From JAWXCF01 sp034440515 (GTDB lineage Bacteria; Bacteroidota; Bacteroidia; CAILMK01): a stretch of DNA of 12,157 nucleotides. The notes beneath the pieces were generated by a model. That model ran no database searches. It was not told the origin of the DNA and worked only from the letters and a program-made list of their open reading frames with translations. Shown here piece by piece: positions 1 to 6,726 of the stretch (the first letter of the stretch is position 1; every line of letters begins with the position of its first letter). Both the position numbers and the translations under genes were made by a program. The DNA lies in contig JAWXCF010000080.1 of NCBI GenBank assembly GCA_034440515.1, positions 1 through 12,157 on the forward strand, in the 5' to 3' direction.

Positions 1-246
1 AACCTATACCCAGTGCCAGCAGTTAATGTGCTGAATATGAGCATATACAGTGAGAAAGCAATGACTCAAGGTAACCTGAGCATAGTTGGTATAGACGGCG
101 CTACCAAGTATAGCCAAATGCTTAACTTAAATGTAGGTGCTAATACTATACAAGTTCCTGTTAGTGAATTGTCAGCAGGTACGTACATTATAAGAATTCT
201 TGGAAATGGCGCAGAGCCTATTCAAAAACTATTTGTGAAGAATTAA
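1..246 (+). CDS. C-terminal end of a T9SS-exported protein (partial, starts before window)
   Basis: The frame is open from base 1 to the TAA at 244-246, so only the last 81 residues are present and the true start lies upstream. What remains is a complete type IX secretion sorting domain (type A). It opens with LYPVPA, a variant of the usual YPNPA, and continues with alternating hydrophobic beta strands. It closes with the common pattern 'L-x-x-G-x-Y-I-I-R' followed by a short final strand ending KLFVKN. The domain matches, strand for strand, the end of the large protein at 790-3675. In this family the sorting domain directs a Sec-exported protein through the outer membrane, where it is normally cleaved off and the cargo is anchored or released. 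The cargo part is not visible, so its function cannot be told. A strong terminator follows 23 bases after the stop. Confidence 0.85.
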   Translation, partial: NLYPVPAVNVLNMSIYSEKAMTQGNLSIVGIDGATKYSQMLNLNVGANTIQVPVSELSAGTYIIRILGNGAEPIQKLFVKN

Positions 247-269
247 TAGCCAATTGATTGAAGCATAAT

Positions 270-310
270 GCCCCAGCGATTCTAATCGTCTGGGGCGTTT
301 TTATTTTTTT
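270..310 (+). terminator. Intrinsic terminator after the partial T9SS cargo gene
   Basis: GCCCCAG (270-276) pairs with CTGGGGC (290-296). Inside, CGAT (277-280) pairs with ATCG (285-288), leaving a single bulged T at 289 and a TCTA loop. A run of T broken by one A follows to 310. This is a textbook rho-independent terminator. Confidence 0.9.
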
Positions 311-789
311 TCAGTTAATTAAATGATAAAACTATTAGATTCAAATAAAAATATCAAAAATAGAATTAAAAGTATAATATTTGTCATTTATAATTATAAA
401 TACATATATAAAAGATAAAACCTAATTAAAATTCAAAACTAGTTAACAACTATTATAGAAATAATAAAAGATACTATATATAAATAAGAAAATAAAGATT
501 TAATATACGCATTTGCTATTTTAGAATTTAAAACTATTCAATAAATATTTATCATTTCTTGTATTTTAATTCACATAAAAACAATAAATTGTAATTTGTA
601 AAAAATTACCATTCTATGAAGAAAACAATGTATTATATCAATAATATTTTTATATTTGCCAGACTTTTATCCATAAAGAACCTAATTAACTGCTCGACGT
701 CAAACTCAAATAGTTAAGACAATGACCAAGTCCAATGATTGGTAGTTGCTATGTTGACCTTAATTAATTTTACTTTATATATGACAGTT
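311..789. other. AT-rich intergenic and leader region, no gene seen
   Basis: This stretch is extremely AT-rich up to about 650 and has frequent stops in all frames. I see no RNA gene or credible small ORF. Its one recognisable element is the -7 promoter box at 651-658. From there to the preferred start at 790 there is a leader of roughly 125 bases, containing the 11-base palindrome CCAATGATTGG (732-742). The frame of the downstream gene stays open back to a TTG at 739, but those 17 extra codons precede a good signal peptide and are probably not translated. Confidence 0.6.
651..658 (+). promoter_or_regulatory. Bacteroidota -7 promoter box upstream of the large T9SS cargo gene
   Basis: TATATTTG matches the Bacteroidota sigma-ABfr consensus TANNTTTG exactly. 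Transcription would start about 6-8 bases downstream, near 665, giving a leader of about 125 bases. No good -33 TTTG is visible at the usual 19-21 base spacing, so the call rests on the -7 box and its position. Confidence 0.5.
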
Positions 790-3675
790 ATGTACAAAAG
801 AACACGACGTGTTCTAAGCATTTTTTTGACATTGATCACGATGAGCGTAGGGGTATTTGCCCAAAATGTTGGTGACTACCAAACCTCTCAATCAGGAAAC
901 TATACTTTAGCTAATAGATGGGAAGAATGGAATGGAGCTAGTTGGGTTGCTGCAGCAACTTCACCACCGTCAAATAACACAACAAATGTTGCGGTAAAAC
1001 ACGCAATAACTTTTGATCAATCTAGAACAGTAAATAATCTTACTATAGATGCCACTCAAACTTTAACTGTCAGCAGCGGTGTTACCTTAACTTTAGGTAC
1101 AAACTCAACCATTAATGGTACATTAGATGTGAGTGGAACTGTTGACTTTGGAAGCTTTGTAGCCTCAGGATCTGGAACTGTAACTATTAACATAGCTGCA
1201 GAAGTTTATACGCAGCACGCTAGTGGTCTTAATACAGCCGTTTCTGCAAGTGGGTCAGTACAAACCACTACTATTAATTTTAGCCCAAGAGGTCTATACC
1301 ACTACAATGCAGCCGTTACTCAAAATACTGGAAATGGTATTCCTGCACTAAACACTGGCGGCATAATGTACGCAGAAGTTGCATCAAGTAATGTTACTCC
1401 TGCTACTCAAAATGATGCTAGACTGATATTAAGCAATACAATTACAGTAAACACTGGTGCAACCTTTACTTATGCAAATGCTGGATCAAATAGATACCTA
1501 GTTGATTTAGGAGCATTTAACGTAACTGGTGTTGGTACATTTACAATGTTGACTAAGTCCGGCTTAATAATCTCTGATGGTGTCGGCATTACAAGTATCG
1601 CTAGCATTCTTTCAACTTTTGGTCAAATTAGAACAAGTGGTGGCAGAACTTATTCTGCAACAGGTACATACATTTATAAAACTGCAACAACTGGTGTTAC
1701 AGGTGATGCATTATCTGCTGCAAGTAACATTATATCTTACGGACCTGGTACTTTAACACTTGGTTCTGCGATGACTTCTGGAAATGTGTTTTTGTATGGA
1801 GGTACATTCAACTTAACTTTTAATGCATTAACATTAAATACTAGTGCAAATTTATTTTGTAGAGGTGGAAATATAAATGTAAGTCCTGTTAGTAATTTGA
1901 TAGTTAGCACAACATCAGATTTACAATACGATGGAACTGGCAATATGAATGCAGGAAATGAAATGCTAGCAGGATTTAGAACGATATTTTTCAATACTAG
2001 TGCAGCCTCAAATACCATAACTTTAATACAAAATATAACAATACCTGCTGCAACTGTATCAATTAGAATGATTCAAGGTAAGTTAAGCAAAGGTGCATTT
2101 GCCTTAGCCTATAACGTTAATAATAAATTGAGATACTTAAATACAGCGGCATATACTACTGGTGATGAGTTTTTAGCATCAGGTATGAACATAGATATTC
2201 AAAGCACTGGTATATTAACTCTTAATGAAAATAAAACTGGTTTCACTGCCCAATTTACGATAGCCACAGGTGGAATTTTAAATGACAATGGTTTCTATGT
2301 TGACGGCACTGGTTCTGTCACATTCCAATCTAGTTGTAAGGCTATCACTACATTTGCTACAGGATTTAATGTGACTTCTGGACCATTTAGAACTTCTACT
2401 GTTAATCTAGGTTCAGGGACTAACATATTTGAATATGCAGGAAATGTAGCCCAAGTAACTGGCACACAATTAGGAGCAACAGTGAATACTATTATCATTA
2501 ACAACTCTACCGCAGACGTTACTCTATCTAATACAACTACTTTAACTAACCTAACACTTACCTCTGGTAAAATTATATTAGGTAACTTAAACCTGACTAT
2601 CCCATCTGGAGGTACACTATCTGGTGGTTCAGCTTCTAGCTACGTTGTTCAAAACGGTACAGGTGCATTAAGAAGAGAGGTAGGTGCTAGCAATGTATTA
2701 TTTGCCATTGGTAGCTCTACTACTAGCTACACACCAGCAACACTAAACAATAGCGGCACAGTAGATAATTATAGAGTTGATTTTTTAAATGGCGTATTAC
2801 TTAATGGCACATCTGGTGGCCCACACGCTAATGCTCATTATTGTGTAAACAAATCTTGGGATATAACAGAAGAAGTAGTAGGTGGTAGTAATCTAACCAT
2901 CACATTTGGATGGGGCACTGCTGATGAAAATGCATCTTTTGACAGAAGCGTATCTAAGGTACAGCACTATATTTCAGGAGCTTGGGACAATGTAGCTACC
3001 GCTGGTAGTGCAGCTGGTAATCCTAGTGCGGGCAGATATACACAAAGCGTTAGCGGTGTAAGTTCTCTGTCTCCATTCGCTGTAAACGGTAGTCCAGGCA
3101 ATCTAAACCCATTACCTGTTAAACTGGTAGCATTTGATGTAGTAACAACAGAATTAAATACTGCTAAACTAACTTGGGTAACTGCTAGTGAAGAAAACAA
3201 TGACAGATTTGAAGTACAACGCTCATTTGACGGTGTAAACTATTTAAATATAGGAACAGTAAGAGGTAACGGTACTACTCAGGCTACTATCAACTACAGC
3301 TTTACAGATCACAATTCTGTAGGTACTATCTTATATTACAGATTACGTCAAGTTGACTATAACGGGCAGTTTGAGTTTAGCCCGGTACGTGTGCTAAAAG
3401 GTGCAGAAAGCAATGGTATGCAGATTACAGCATTGTATCCTTTGCCAGCAGCTGAAAACATAAACGTAAGTGTGACTGCTCATAAAAATGATAACAATGT
3501 ATCGTTACAAATTATCAGCCTAAACGGTACAGCTATAACAACTAAAACAGTTGGATTATTGAGAGGAGTTAATAGCTTTAACATTCCTGTTCTAGACTTG
3601 CAACCTGGTAAATACATCATCAGAGTATCTGGTAATGTAAATGCCCCTCAACAACAAATTTTCATCAAGTTATAA
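790..3675 (+). CDS. Large secreted beta-repeat protein with Fn3-like module and T9SS sorting domain
   Basis: From the ATG at 790 the product has 961 residues. ATG 781 (964 aa) and TTG 739 (978 aa) are alternatives; I chose 790 because it gives a compact signal peptide: MYKRTRR, a hydrophobic core, and likely cleavage between A24 and Q25. Residues from about 40 to 640 are Thr/Ser/Asn/Gly-rich short beta repeats (for example TLTVSSGVTLTLG) that suggest a beta-helix or solenoid. A Bacteroidota-type module follows, with VNKSWDITEE and SPFAVNG. Residues about 775-868 form an Fn3-like domain (LPVKLVAFD, LTWVTASEENN, FEVQRS, YYRLRQVDYNGQFEFSPV), a module that commonly precedes T9SS sorting domains. 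Residues about 880-961 are the sorting domain, starting LYPLPA. It is likely a surface or released structural or adhesive protein. I see no catalytic motif, so substrate and role are unknown. It is monocistronic, lying between its own promoter box and terminator. Confidence 0.85.
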   Translation: MYKRTRRVLSIFLTLITMSVGVFAQNVGDYQTSQSGNYTLANRWEEWNGASWVAAATSPPSNNTTNVAVKHAITFDQSRTVNNLTIDATQTLTVSSGVTLTLGTNSTINGTLDVSGTVDFGSFVASGSGTVTINIAAEVYTQHASGLNTAVSASGSVQTTTINFSPRGLYHYNAAVTQNTGNGIPALNTGGIMYAEVASSNVTPATQNDARLILSNTITVNTGATFTYANAGSNRYLVDLGAFNVTGVGTFTMLTKSGLIISDGVGITSIASILSTFGQIRTSGGRTYSATGTYIYKTATTGVTGDALSAASNIISYGPGTLTLGSAMTSGNVFLYGGTFNLTFNALTLNTSANLFCRGGNINVSPVSNLIVSTTSDLQYDGTGNMNAGNEMLAGFRTIFFNTSAASNTITLIQNITIPAATVSIRMIQGKLSKGAFALAYNVNNKLRYLNTAAYTTGDEFLASGMNIDIQSTGILTLNENKTGFTAQFTIATGGILNDNGFYVDGTGSVTFQSSCKAITTFATGFNVTSGPFRTSTVNLGSGTNIFEYAGNVAQVTGTQLGATVNTIIINNSTADVTLSNTTTLTNLTLTSGKIILGNLNLTIPSGGTLSGGSASSYVVQNGTGALRREVGASNVLFAIGSSTTSYTPATLNNSGTVDNYRVDFLNGVLLNGTSGGPHANAHYCVNKSWDITEEVVGGSNLTITFGWGTADENASFDRSVSKVQHYISGAWDNVATAGSAAGNPSAGRYTQSVSGVSSLSPFAVNGSPGNLNPLPVKLVAFDVVTTELNTAKLTWVTASEENNDRFEVQRSFDGVNYLNIGTVRGNGTTQATINYSFTDHNSVGTILYYRLRQVDYNGQFEFSPVRVLKGAESNGMQITALYPLPAAENINVSVTAHKNDNNVSLQIISLNGTAITTKTVGLLRGVNSFNIPVLDLQPGKYIIRVSGNVNAPQQQIFIKL

Positions 3676-3710
3676 GGACTTTTTGAAATAATACCATTTA
3701 ATTGTATATG

Positions 3711-3745
3711 CCCCTGGTAGTTAATTCTACTGGGGGTTTTTATTT
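3711..3745 (+). terminator. Intrinsic terminator after the large T9SS cargo gene
   Basis: CCCCTGGTAG (3711-3720) folds onto CTACTGGGGG (3727-3736) as a ten-pair stem with two G-U wobbles and a TTAATT loop. TTTTTATTTT follows. It separates the large secreted protein from the small gene pair downstream. Confidence 0.88.
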
Positions 3746-3793
3746 TAAACATTCCTTTAAAACATTTTAGACATTTATTTTCATTCTGTTTAG

Positions 3794-3807
3794 GTACAAT
3801 AGTACAA
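3794..3807 (+). repeat. Short direct repeat GTACAA-ta-GTACAA just before a start codon
   Basis: Two perfect GTACAA copies (3794-3799 and 3802-3807) with 8-base periodicity lie 4 bases before the ATG at 3812. Each begins with the palindrome GTAC, so the pair can also be read as inverted. It could be an operator or mRNA-level site, or chance; no promoter consensus box is seen close by. Confidence 0.3.
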
Positions 3808-3811
3808 GACT

Positions 3812-4297
3812 ATGGATACCCTGATAACTACTCAAAACCTAAGAAGCCTGTGGTTAATTCACCCACAAGTAGATGACAGCCTGTTAAGCTATTGCTTAAA
3901 CAATGCTGCCCTAGATGATCTAATTCCTATTACTAGCAAAACAATGCACAATTGGTTGCTTAATATTCCCCTAAACCTAACTGATGAACAAAGAGCTCAA
4001 GCACTAGCCTTAGCTGATTTGGCTAAACTAGTACTTAGCAAAAGTGCTTGGCATAAGTATTTGACCAGAGCTAACTGGATGAGTACCCCAGCCGGTTTAC
4101 GCTATGCAGATATAGATGAAGCAGAGCTAATGTCTAGACAAGAATGGAGCATACTGCTAAAACAAGCTATAGATGAAGCGGAGGGTTGCAAAGTAAGATT
4201 AAGAAAATTGATAGAGTATGACATAGATTTATTGCCACTAACTAAGCCCAATTGGTGCAGAAAAGCCACAGTTAAGTCAAATTTTGGAATGTTTTAA
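3812..4297 (+). CDS. Uncharacterised 161-aa helical protein, DUF6712-like in layout
   Basis: I do not recognise this protein with certainty. It has no signal peptide or membrane segment, so it is likely cytoplasmic, and it appears mostly helical. Residues 1-60 hold 'VDDSLLSYCLNNAALDDLIPI' style helices. Then comes an Ala/Leu-rich helix (QRAQALALADLAKLVLSKSAW), a WMSTPAGLRY turn, and a last amphipathic helix pair ending KVRLRKLIEYD. This order (helix with A..D..PI, long Ala-rich helix, 'T.aG' turn, closing helices) resembles small Bacteroidota phage proteins of the DUF6712 or head-tail connector type. That is a pattern impression, not a match. No other phage genes are near, so if the relation is real it would be an isolated or domesticated copy. 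It is followed after 14 bases by another small gene and is probably co-transcribed with it. The ATG at 3812 is the first reasonable start. Confidence 0.7.
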   Translation: MDTLITTQNLRSLWLIHPQVDDSLLSYCLNNAALDDLIPITSKTMHNWLLNIPLNLTDEQRAQALALADLAKLVLSKSAWHKYLTRANWMSTPAGLRYADIDEAELMSRQEWSILLKQAIDEAEGCKVRLRKLIEYDIDLLPLTKPNWCRKATVKSNFGMF

Positions 4298-4311
4298 ATC
4301 AACTTATAATA

Positions 4312-4614
4312 ATGGAAGAAATAATACCGAAACGATGGTGGGCTAAGTTGCAACGCCCTGCCAAAAAGAAATGGTTGACAGACGGCAATAAACAACTATG
4401 TAATGAAATACTAGCCTGTAAAGAATTAATACAAAGACAAGAAGACGAGCTAAATGCAACCCAAAGAGAAATAGCAAGCATTACAAAGTTGTTGCAAGAA
4501 ACATTTGGCTCAGCCCACCAGGCATTGGGGCATAAGGTTGTGCCCGTTTCAGCATTTGATGCTAAACTGAAAGAAAACTTTAAGCAAGTAGTACAACGGT
4601 ATAGCCAAACTTAA
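4312..4614 (+). CDS. Uncharacterised 100-aa protein with a coiled-coil-like helix
   Basis: No family is recognised. The N-terminus is basic and Trp-rich (PKRWWAKLQRPAKKKWL). Residues about 27-65 form a long charged helix (ILACKELIQRQEDELNATQ onward) with heptad-like hydrophobic spacing that suggests a coiled coil. The tail, from about residue 70, is again mixed and basic. There is no signal peptide and no membrane span. It starts 14 bases after the 161-aa gene, so the two probably form one transcription unit and may act together. Its stop (4612-4614) overlaps the stop of the convergent J-domain gene. Basic flanks around a coiled coil would suit nucleic-acid or protein binding, but that is only inference. 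Confidence 0.68.
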   Translation: MEEIIPKRWWAKLQRPAKKKWLTDGNKQLCNEILACKELIQRQEDELNATQREIASITKLLQETFGSAHQALGHKVVPVSAFDAKLKENFKQVVQRYSQT

Positions 4615-5054
4615 TGCATTATCCAATACATAAAGGCTAGGGCTATTAACATCAGAACTATTGGCTTTGCCCAAAACATCAGCAAGTCTTTGTTTGATTT
4701 CCTTGGTATAGGCGTGTCGGTGGTAGGCTTAGGTTTACGCACCTCATTCAACCAATCGTCAAAATGTCCAGGAGCTGCCCGTGTCGTCTTACCAAAATCA
4801 TAGCTAGGTGCATATATATGGGTGGATCTTCCTCTAAGTTCGGTATCAAATTTTGATTTCTCATTGGCTTGTGAAAGAACCTGCCAAGCTAAATTTATTT
4901 GATTAAACCGATGCACTTCTGCGTCTGTGCCAATGCTGTCTGGGTGATATTGTTTTGCTAATTGTCTATAGGCAACTCTGATTCTTCTAGCATCAGCAAA
5001 GTCGGGTAAACCCAGCGTATGATAGTGATTTACAAAGGGTTGATATCTTGTCAT
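4611..5054 (-). CDS. Small J-domain protein with C-terminal membrane anchor
   Basis: The product has 147 residues from the ATG at 5054; a TTG at 5060 would add two residues and is less likely. Residues about 10-65 are a J domain: YHTLGL at its start, then a helix AYRQLAKQYHPD with the essential HPD at 37-39, then FNQINLAWQVLS and KFDTELRGR. J domains stimulate the ATPase of DnaK/Hsp70. The Gly/Phe and zinc-finger regions of true DnaJ are absent. Instead there is a polar linker and a hydrophobic segment at the very C-terminus (about 127-147, FWAKPIVLMLIALAFMYWI). The HPD face should therefore lie in the cytosol with the protein tail-anchored in the inner membrane, perhaps recruiting Hsp70 there. 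It lies 16 bases behind cysS on the same strand and is probably co-transcribed; a functional link with cysS is not evident. Confidence 0.88.
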   Translation of the reverse strand: MTRYQPFVNHYHTLGLPDFADARRIRVAYRQLAKQYHPDSIGTDAEVHRFNQINLAWQVLSQANEKSKFDTELRGRSTHIYAPSYDFGKTTRAAPGHFDDWLNEVRKPKPTTDTPIPRKSNKDLLMFWAKPIVLMLIALAFMYWIMH

Positions 5055-5070
5055 AGCCAACTGATATTAC

Positions 5071-6594
5071 TTAATGCATTTCCCAAGTGGCGCCTTCTTT
5101 TTCATCCTTCACCTTGATGTTCATATTTGCCAATTTATCACGTATGGCATCGCTCATATCCCAATTCTTAGTATCACGAGACATTTGTCTTAAATCTAAT
5201 ACTAAATGCATTAAGTCTTTAACCACCTCATTGTACCCAGATTGAGAATTTGTTGGATTTTTTAGACCTAATATATCAATCAACATTGTGTTAAATGTAG
5301 ATTTAAACAATTGAAAATGATAAGTTGACAACTGTACAGTACCAGCCTTTATTTTATTTATAATGCTTACCCCCTCAAATAGTTCACTAATTAGTCTTGC
5401 TGTATTTAGGTCATCATTCATCACAGCGTGACATTGTAATATCCAGTCTTCTGGTGACCAAGTTTCTCCAGCATCATTATGTACTTCGCTGTAGGTATTT
5501 AGCAATTCGGCTGCCTGTAGTAACCTATATAGGCCCTTCTCTGCAGCTTGCAATCCTGTATTGCTAAAGTCTAAAGTAGAGCGATAATGCGCCTGAAGTA
5601 TGAAAAACCTAATGGTCATTGGATCATAAGCCTTTTCTATAACATCGTTACCAGTGCCAGAAAACAAGTCGCTTAATGTTATGAAATTACCCAGACTTTT
5701 GCCCATTTTTTGTCCATTTATAGTCAACATATTGCAGTGCATCCAGTACTTAACTGGTTCAGCATTGTTTACTGCTTTACATTGTGCTATTTCCCCCTCG
5801 TGGTGTGGGAATATTAAATCCATTCCACCTCCGTGAATATCAAACTCAGTACCAAGGTATTTGCGACTCATAGCAGAACATTCTATATGCCAACCTGGAA
5901 ATCCTACACTCCAAGGGCTAGGCCACTTCATTATATGTTCTGATTGAGCTTTCTTCCACAGGGCGAAGTCCGCAGGGTTTCTCTTTTCAGATTGCCCAGC
6001 TAAAATCCTTCTGTTTTCACCAGCACCTGCAATTAAATCTTCTACTACCCTACCACTTAGTTCACCATAGTTACCTCCACCCTTATGATAAGCAATTACA
6101 TCAAAATATACAGAACCATCAGCCTCATAGGCAAGACCTTTATTTATAATTTCTGTTATCATTTCTATTTGCTCTATGATGTGACCAGTCGCCCTTGGCG
6201 AAATAGACACTGGCAAATTATTTAATGCAGACATACTATGCTCGAACTCATCAGTATACAGATGGGCTATTTCCATAGGTTCTACTTGTTCTAATCTAGC
6301 TTTTTTTGCTATTTTATCTTCTCCTTCATCAGCGTCATTTTCTAGGTGTCCTACATCAGTTATATTTCTTACATATCTTACCTTATACCCTTGATATTGT
6401 AAGTATCGAAACAATATGTCGAAGGTAATATAGGGCCTAGCGTGACCTAGGTGTGGACTTCCATATACCGTTGGTCCACATACATATAGACCTACCCTAC
6501 CAGTATGAATTGGCGTAAATAGTTCCTTCTCTTTTGTCAACGTATTATATACGTATAGAGGTTGTGGGGCTGTTGTATTTTCTATTTCTGCCAT
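5071..6594 (-). CDS. cysS: Cysteinyl-tRNA synthetase
   Basis: This class I aminoacyl-tRNA synthetase attaches cysteine to tRNA-Cys using ATP in the cytosol. From the ATG at 6594 it has 507 residues, somewhat longer than E. coli CysS (461). The nucleotide-binding signature is HLGH (48-51), inside CGPTVYGSPHLGHAR. The second signature is KMGKS (296-300), a variant of KMSKS. The expected zinc ligands that select cysteine are C39, C239, H264 and E268 (within FPHHEGE). The DALR-like helical anticodon region follows, including YRSTLDFSN and MNDDLNTAR. The C-terminus, IRDKLANMNIKVKDEKEGATWE, is typical of the family. A longer frame begins at a TTG at 6654, but a -7 promoter box lies inside that extension, so 6594 is preferred. 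The gene heads a minus-strand unit with the J-domain gene. Confidence 0.97.
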   Translation of the reverse strand: MAEIENTTAPQPLYVYNTLTKEKELFTPIHTGRVGLYVCGPTVYGSPHLGHARPYITFDILFRYLQYQGYKVRYVRNITDVGHLENDADEGEDKIAKKARLEQVEPMEIAHLYTDEFEHSMSALNNLPVSISPRATGHIIEQIEMITEIINKGLAYEADGSVYFDVIAYHKGGGNYGELSGRVVEDLIAGAGENRRILAGQSEKRNPADFALWKKAQSEHIMKWPSPWSVGFPGWHIECSAMSRKYLGTEFDIHGGGMDLIFPHHEGEIAQCKAVNNAEPVKYWMHCNMLTINGQKMGKSLGNFITLSDLFSGTGNDVIEKAYDPMTIRFFILQAHYRSTLDFSNTGLQAAEKGLYRLLQAAELLNTYSEVHNDAGETWSPEDWILQCHAVMNDDLNTARLISELFEGVSIINKIKAGTVQLSTYHFQLFKSTFNTMLIDILGLKNPTNSQSGYNEVVKDLMHLVLDLRQMSRDTKNWDMSDAIRDKLANMNIKVKDEKEGATWEMH

Positions 6595-6632
6595 AGGACT
6601 GCGGGTACGGAATATGTGATTGACACAATGAG

Positions 6633-6640
6633 CAAATATA
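6633..6640 (-). promoter_or_regulatory. -7 promoter box for cysS and the J-domain gene
   Basis: Read on the minus strand this is TATATTTG, an exact TANNTTTG, and identical to the box at 651-658. Transcription would begin near 6626, leaving a leader of about 30 bases before the cysS ATG at 6594. A TTTG on the minus strand at 6671-6668 is too far away (27 bases) to be a standard -33 element. The position argues against the upstream TTG start at 6654. Confidence 0.55.
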
Positions 6641-6726
6641 AAACCATTAGACAAGTTGCAGAATATTCAAATAGGAATACCTAAAATTGGCATATTCTTT
6701 TCATAATAAGTATTATAATTGTGAAT

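Noticed and set aside
311..650. Possible small RNA or origin-like AT-rich element
   Set aside because: Only base composition suggests it. There are no DnaA-box clusters, no iterated repeats and no stable hairpin.
739..789. N-terminal extension of the large T9SS protein starting at TTG 739
   Set aside because: The 17 codons precede a complete signal peptide beginning at 790 and would bury it behind a second hydrophobic stretch. A TTG start here is much less likely than ATG 790 or 781.
1737..2504. Minus-strand open frames of 69-93 codons opposite the large T9SS gene
   Set aside because: They lie wholly within a well-supported gene with clear domains, and have biased Pro/Val-rich compositions typical of antisense shadow frames.
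4299..4481. 60-codon minus-strand frame opposite the 100-aa gene
   Set aside because: It has no recognisable features and is opposite a more plausible gene with coiled-coil spacing and tight linkage to its upstream neighbour.
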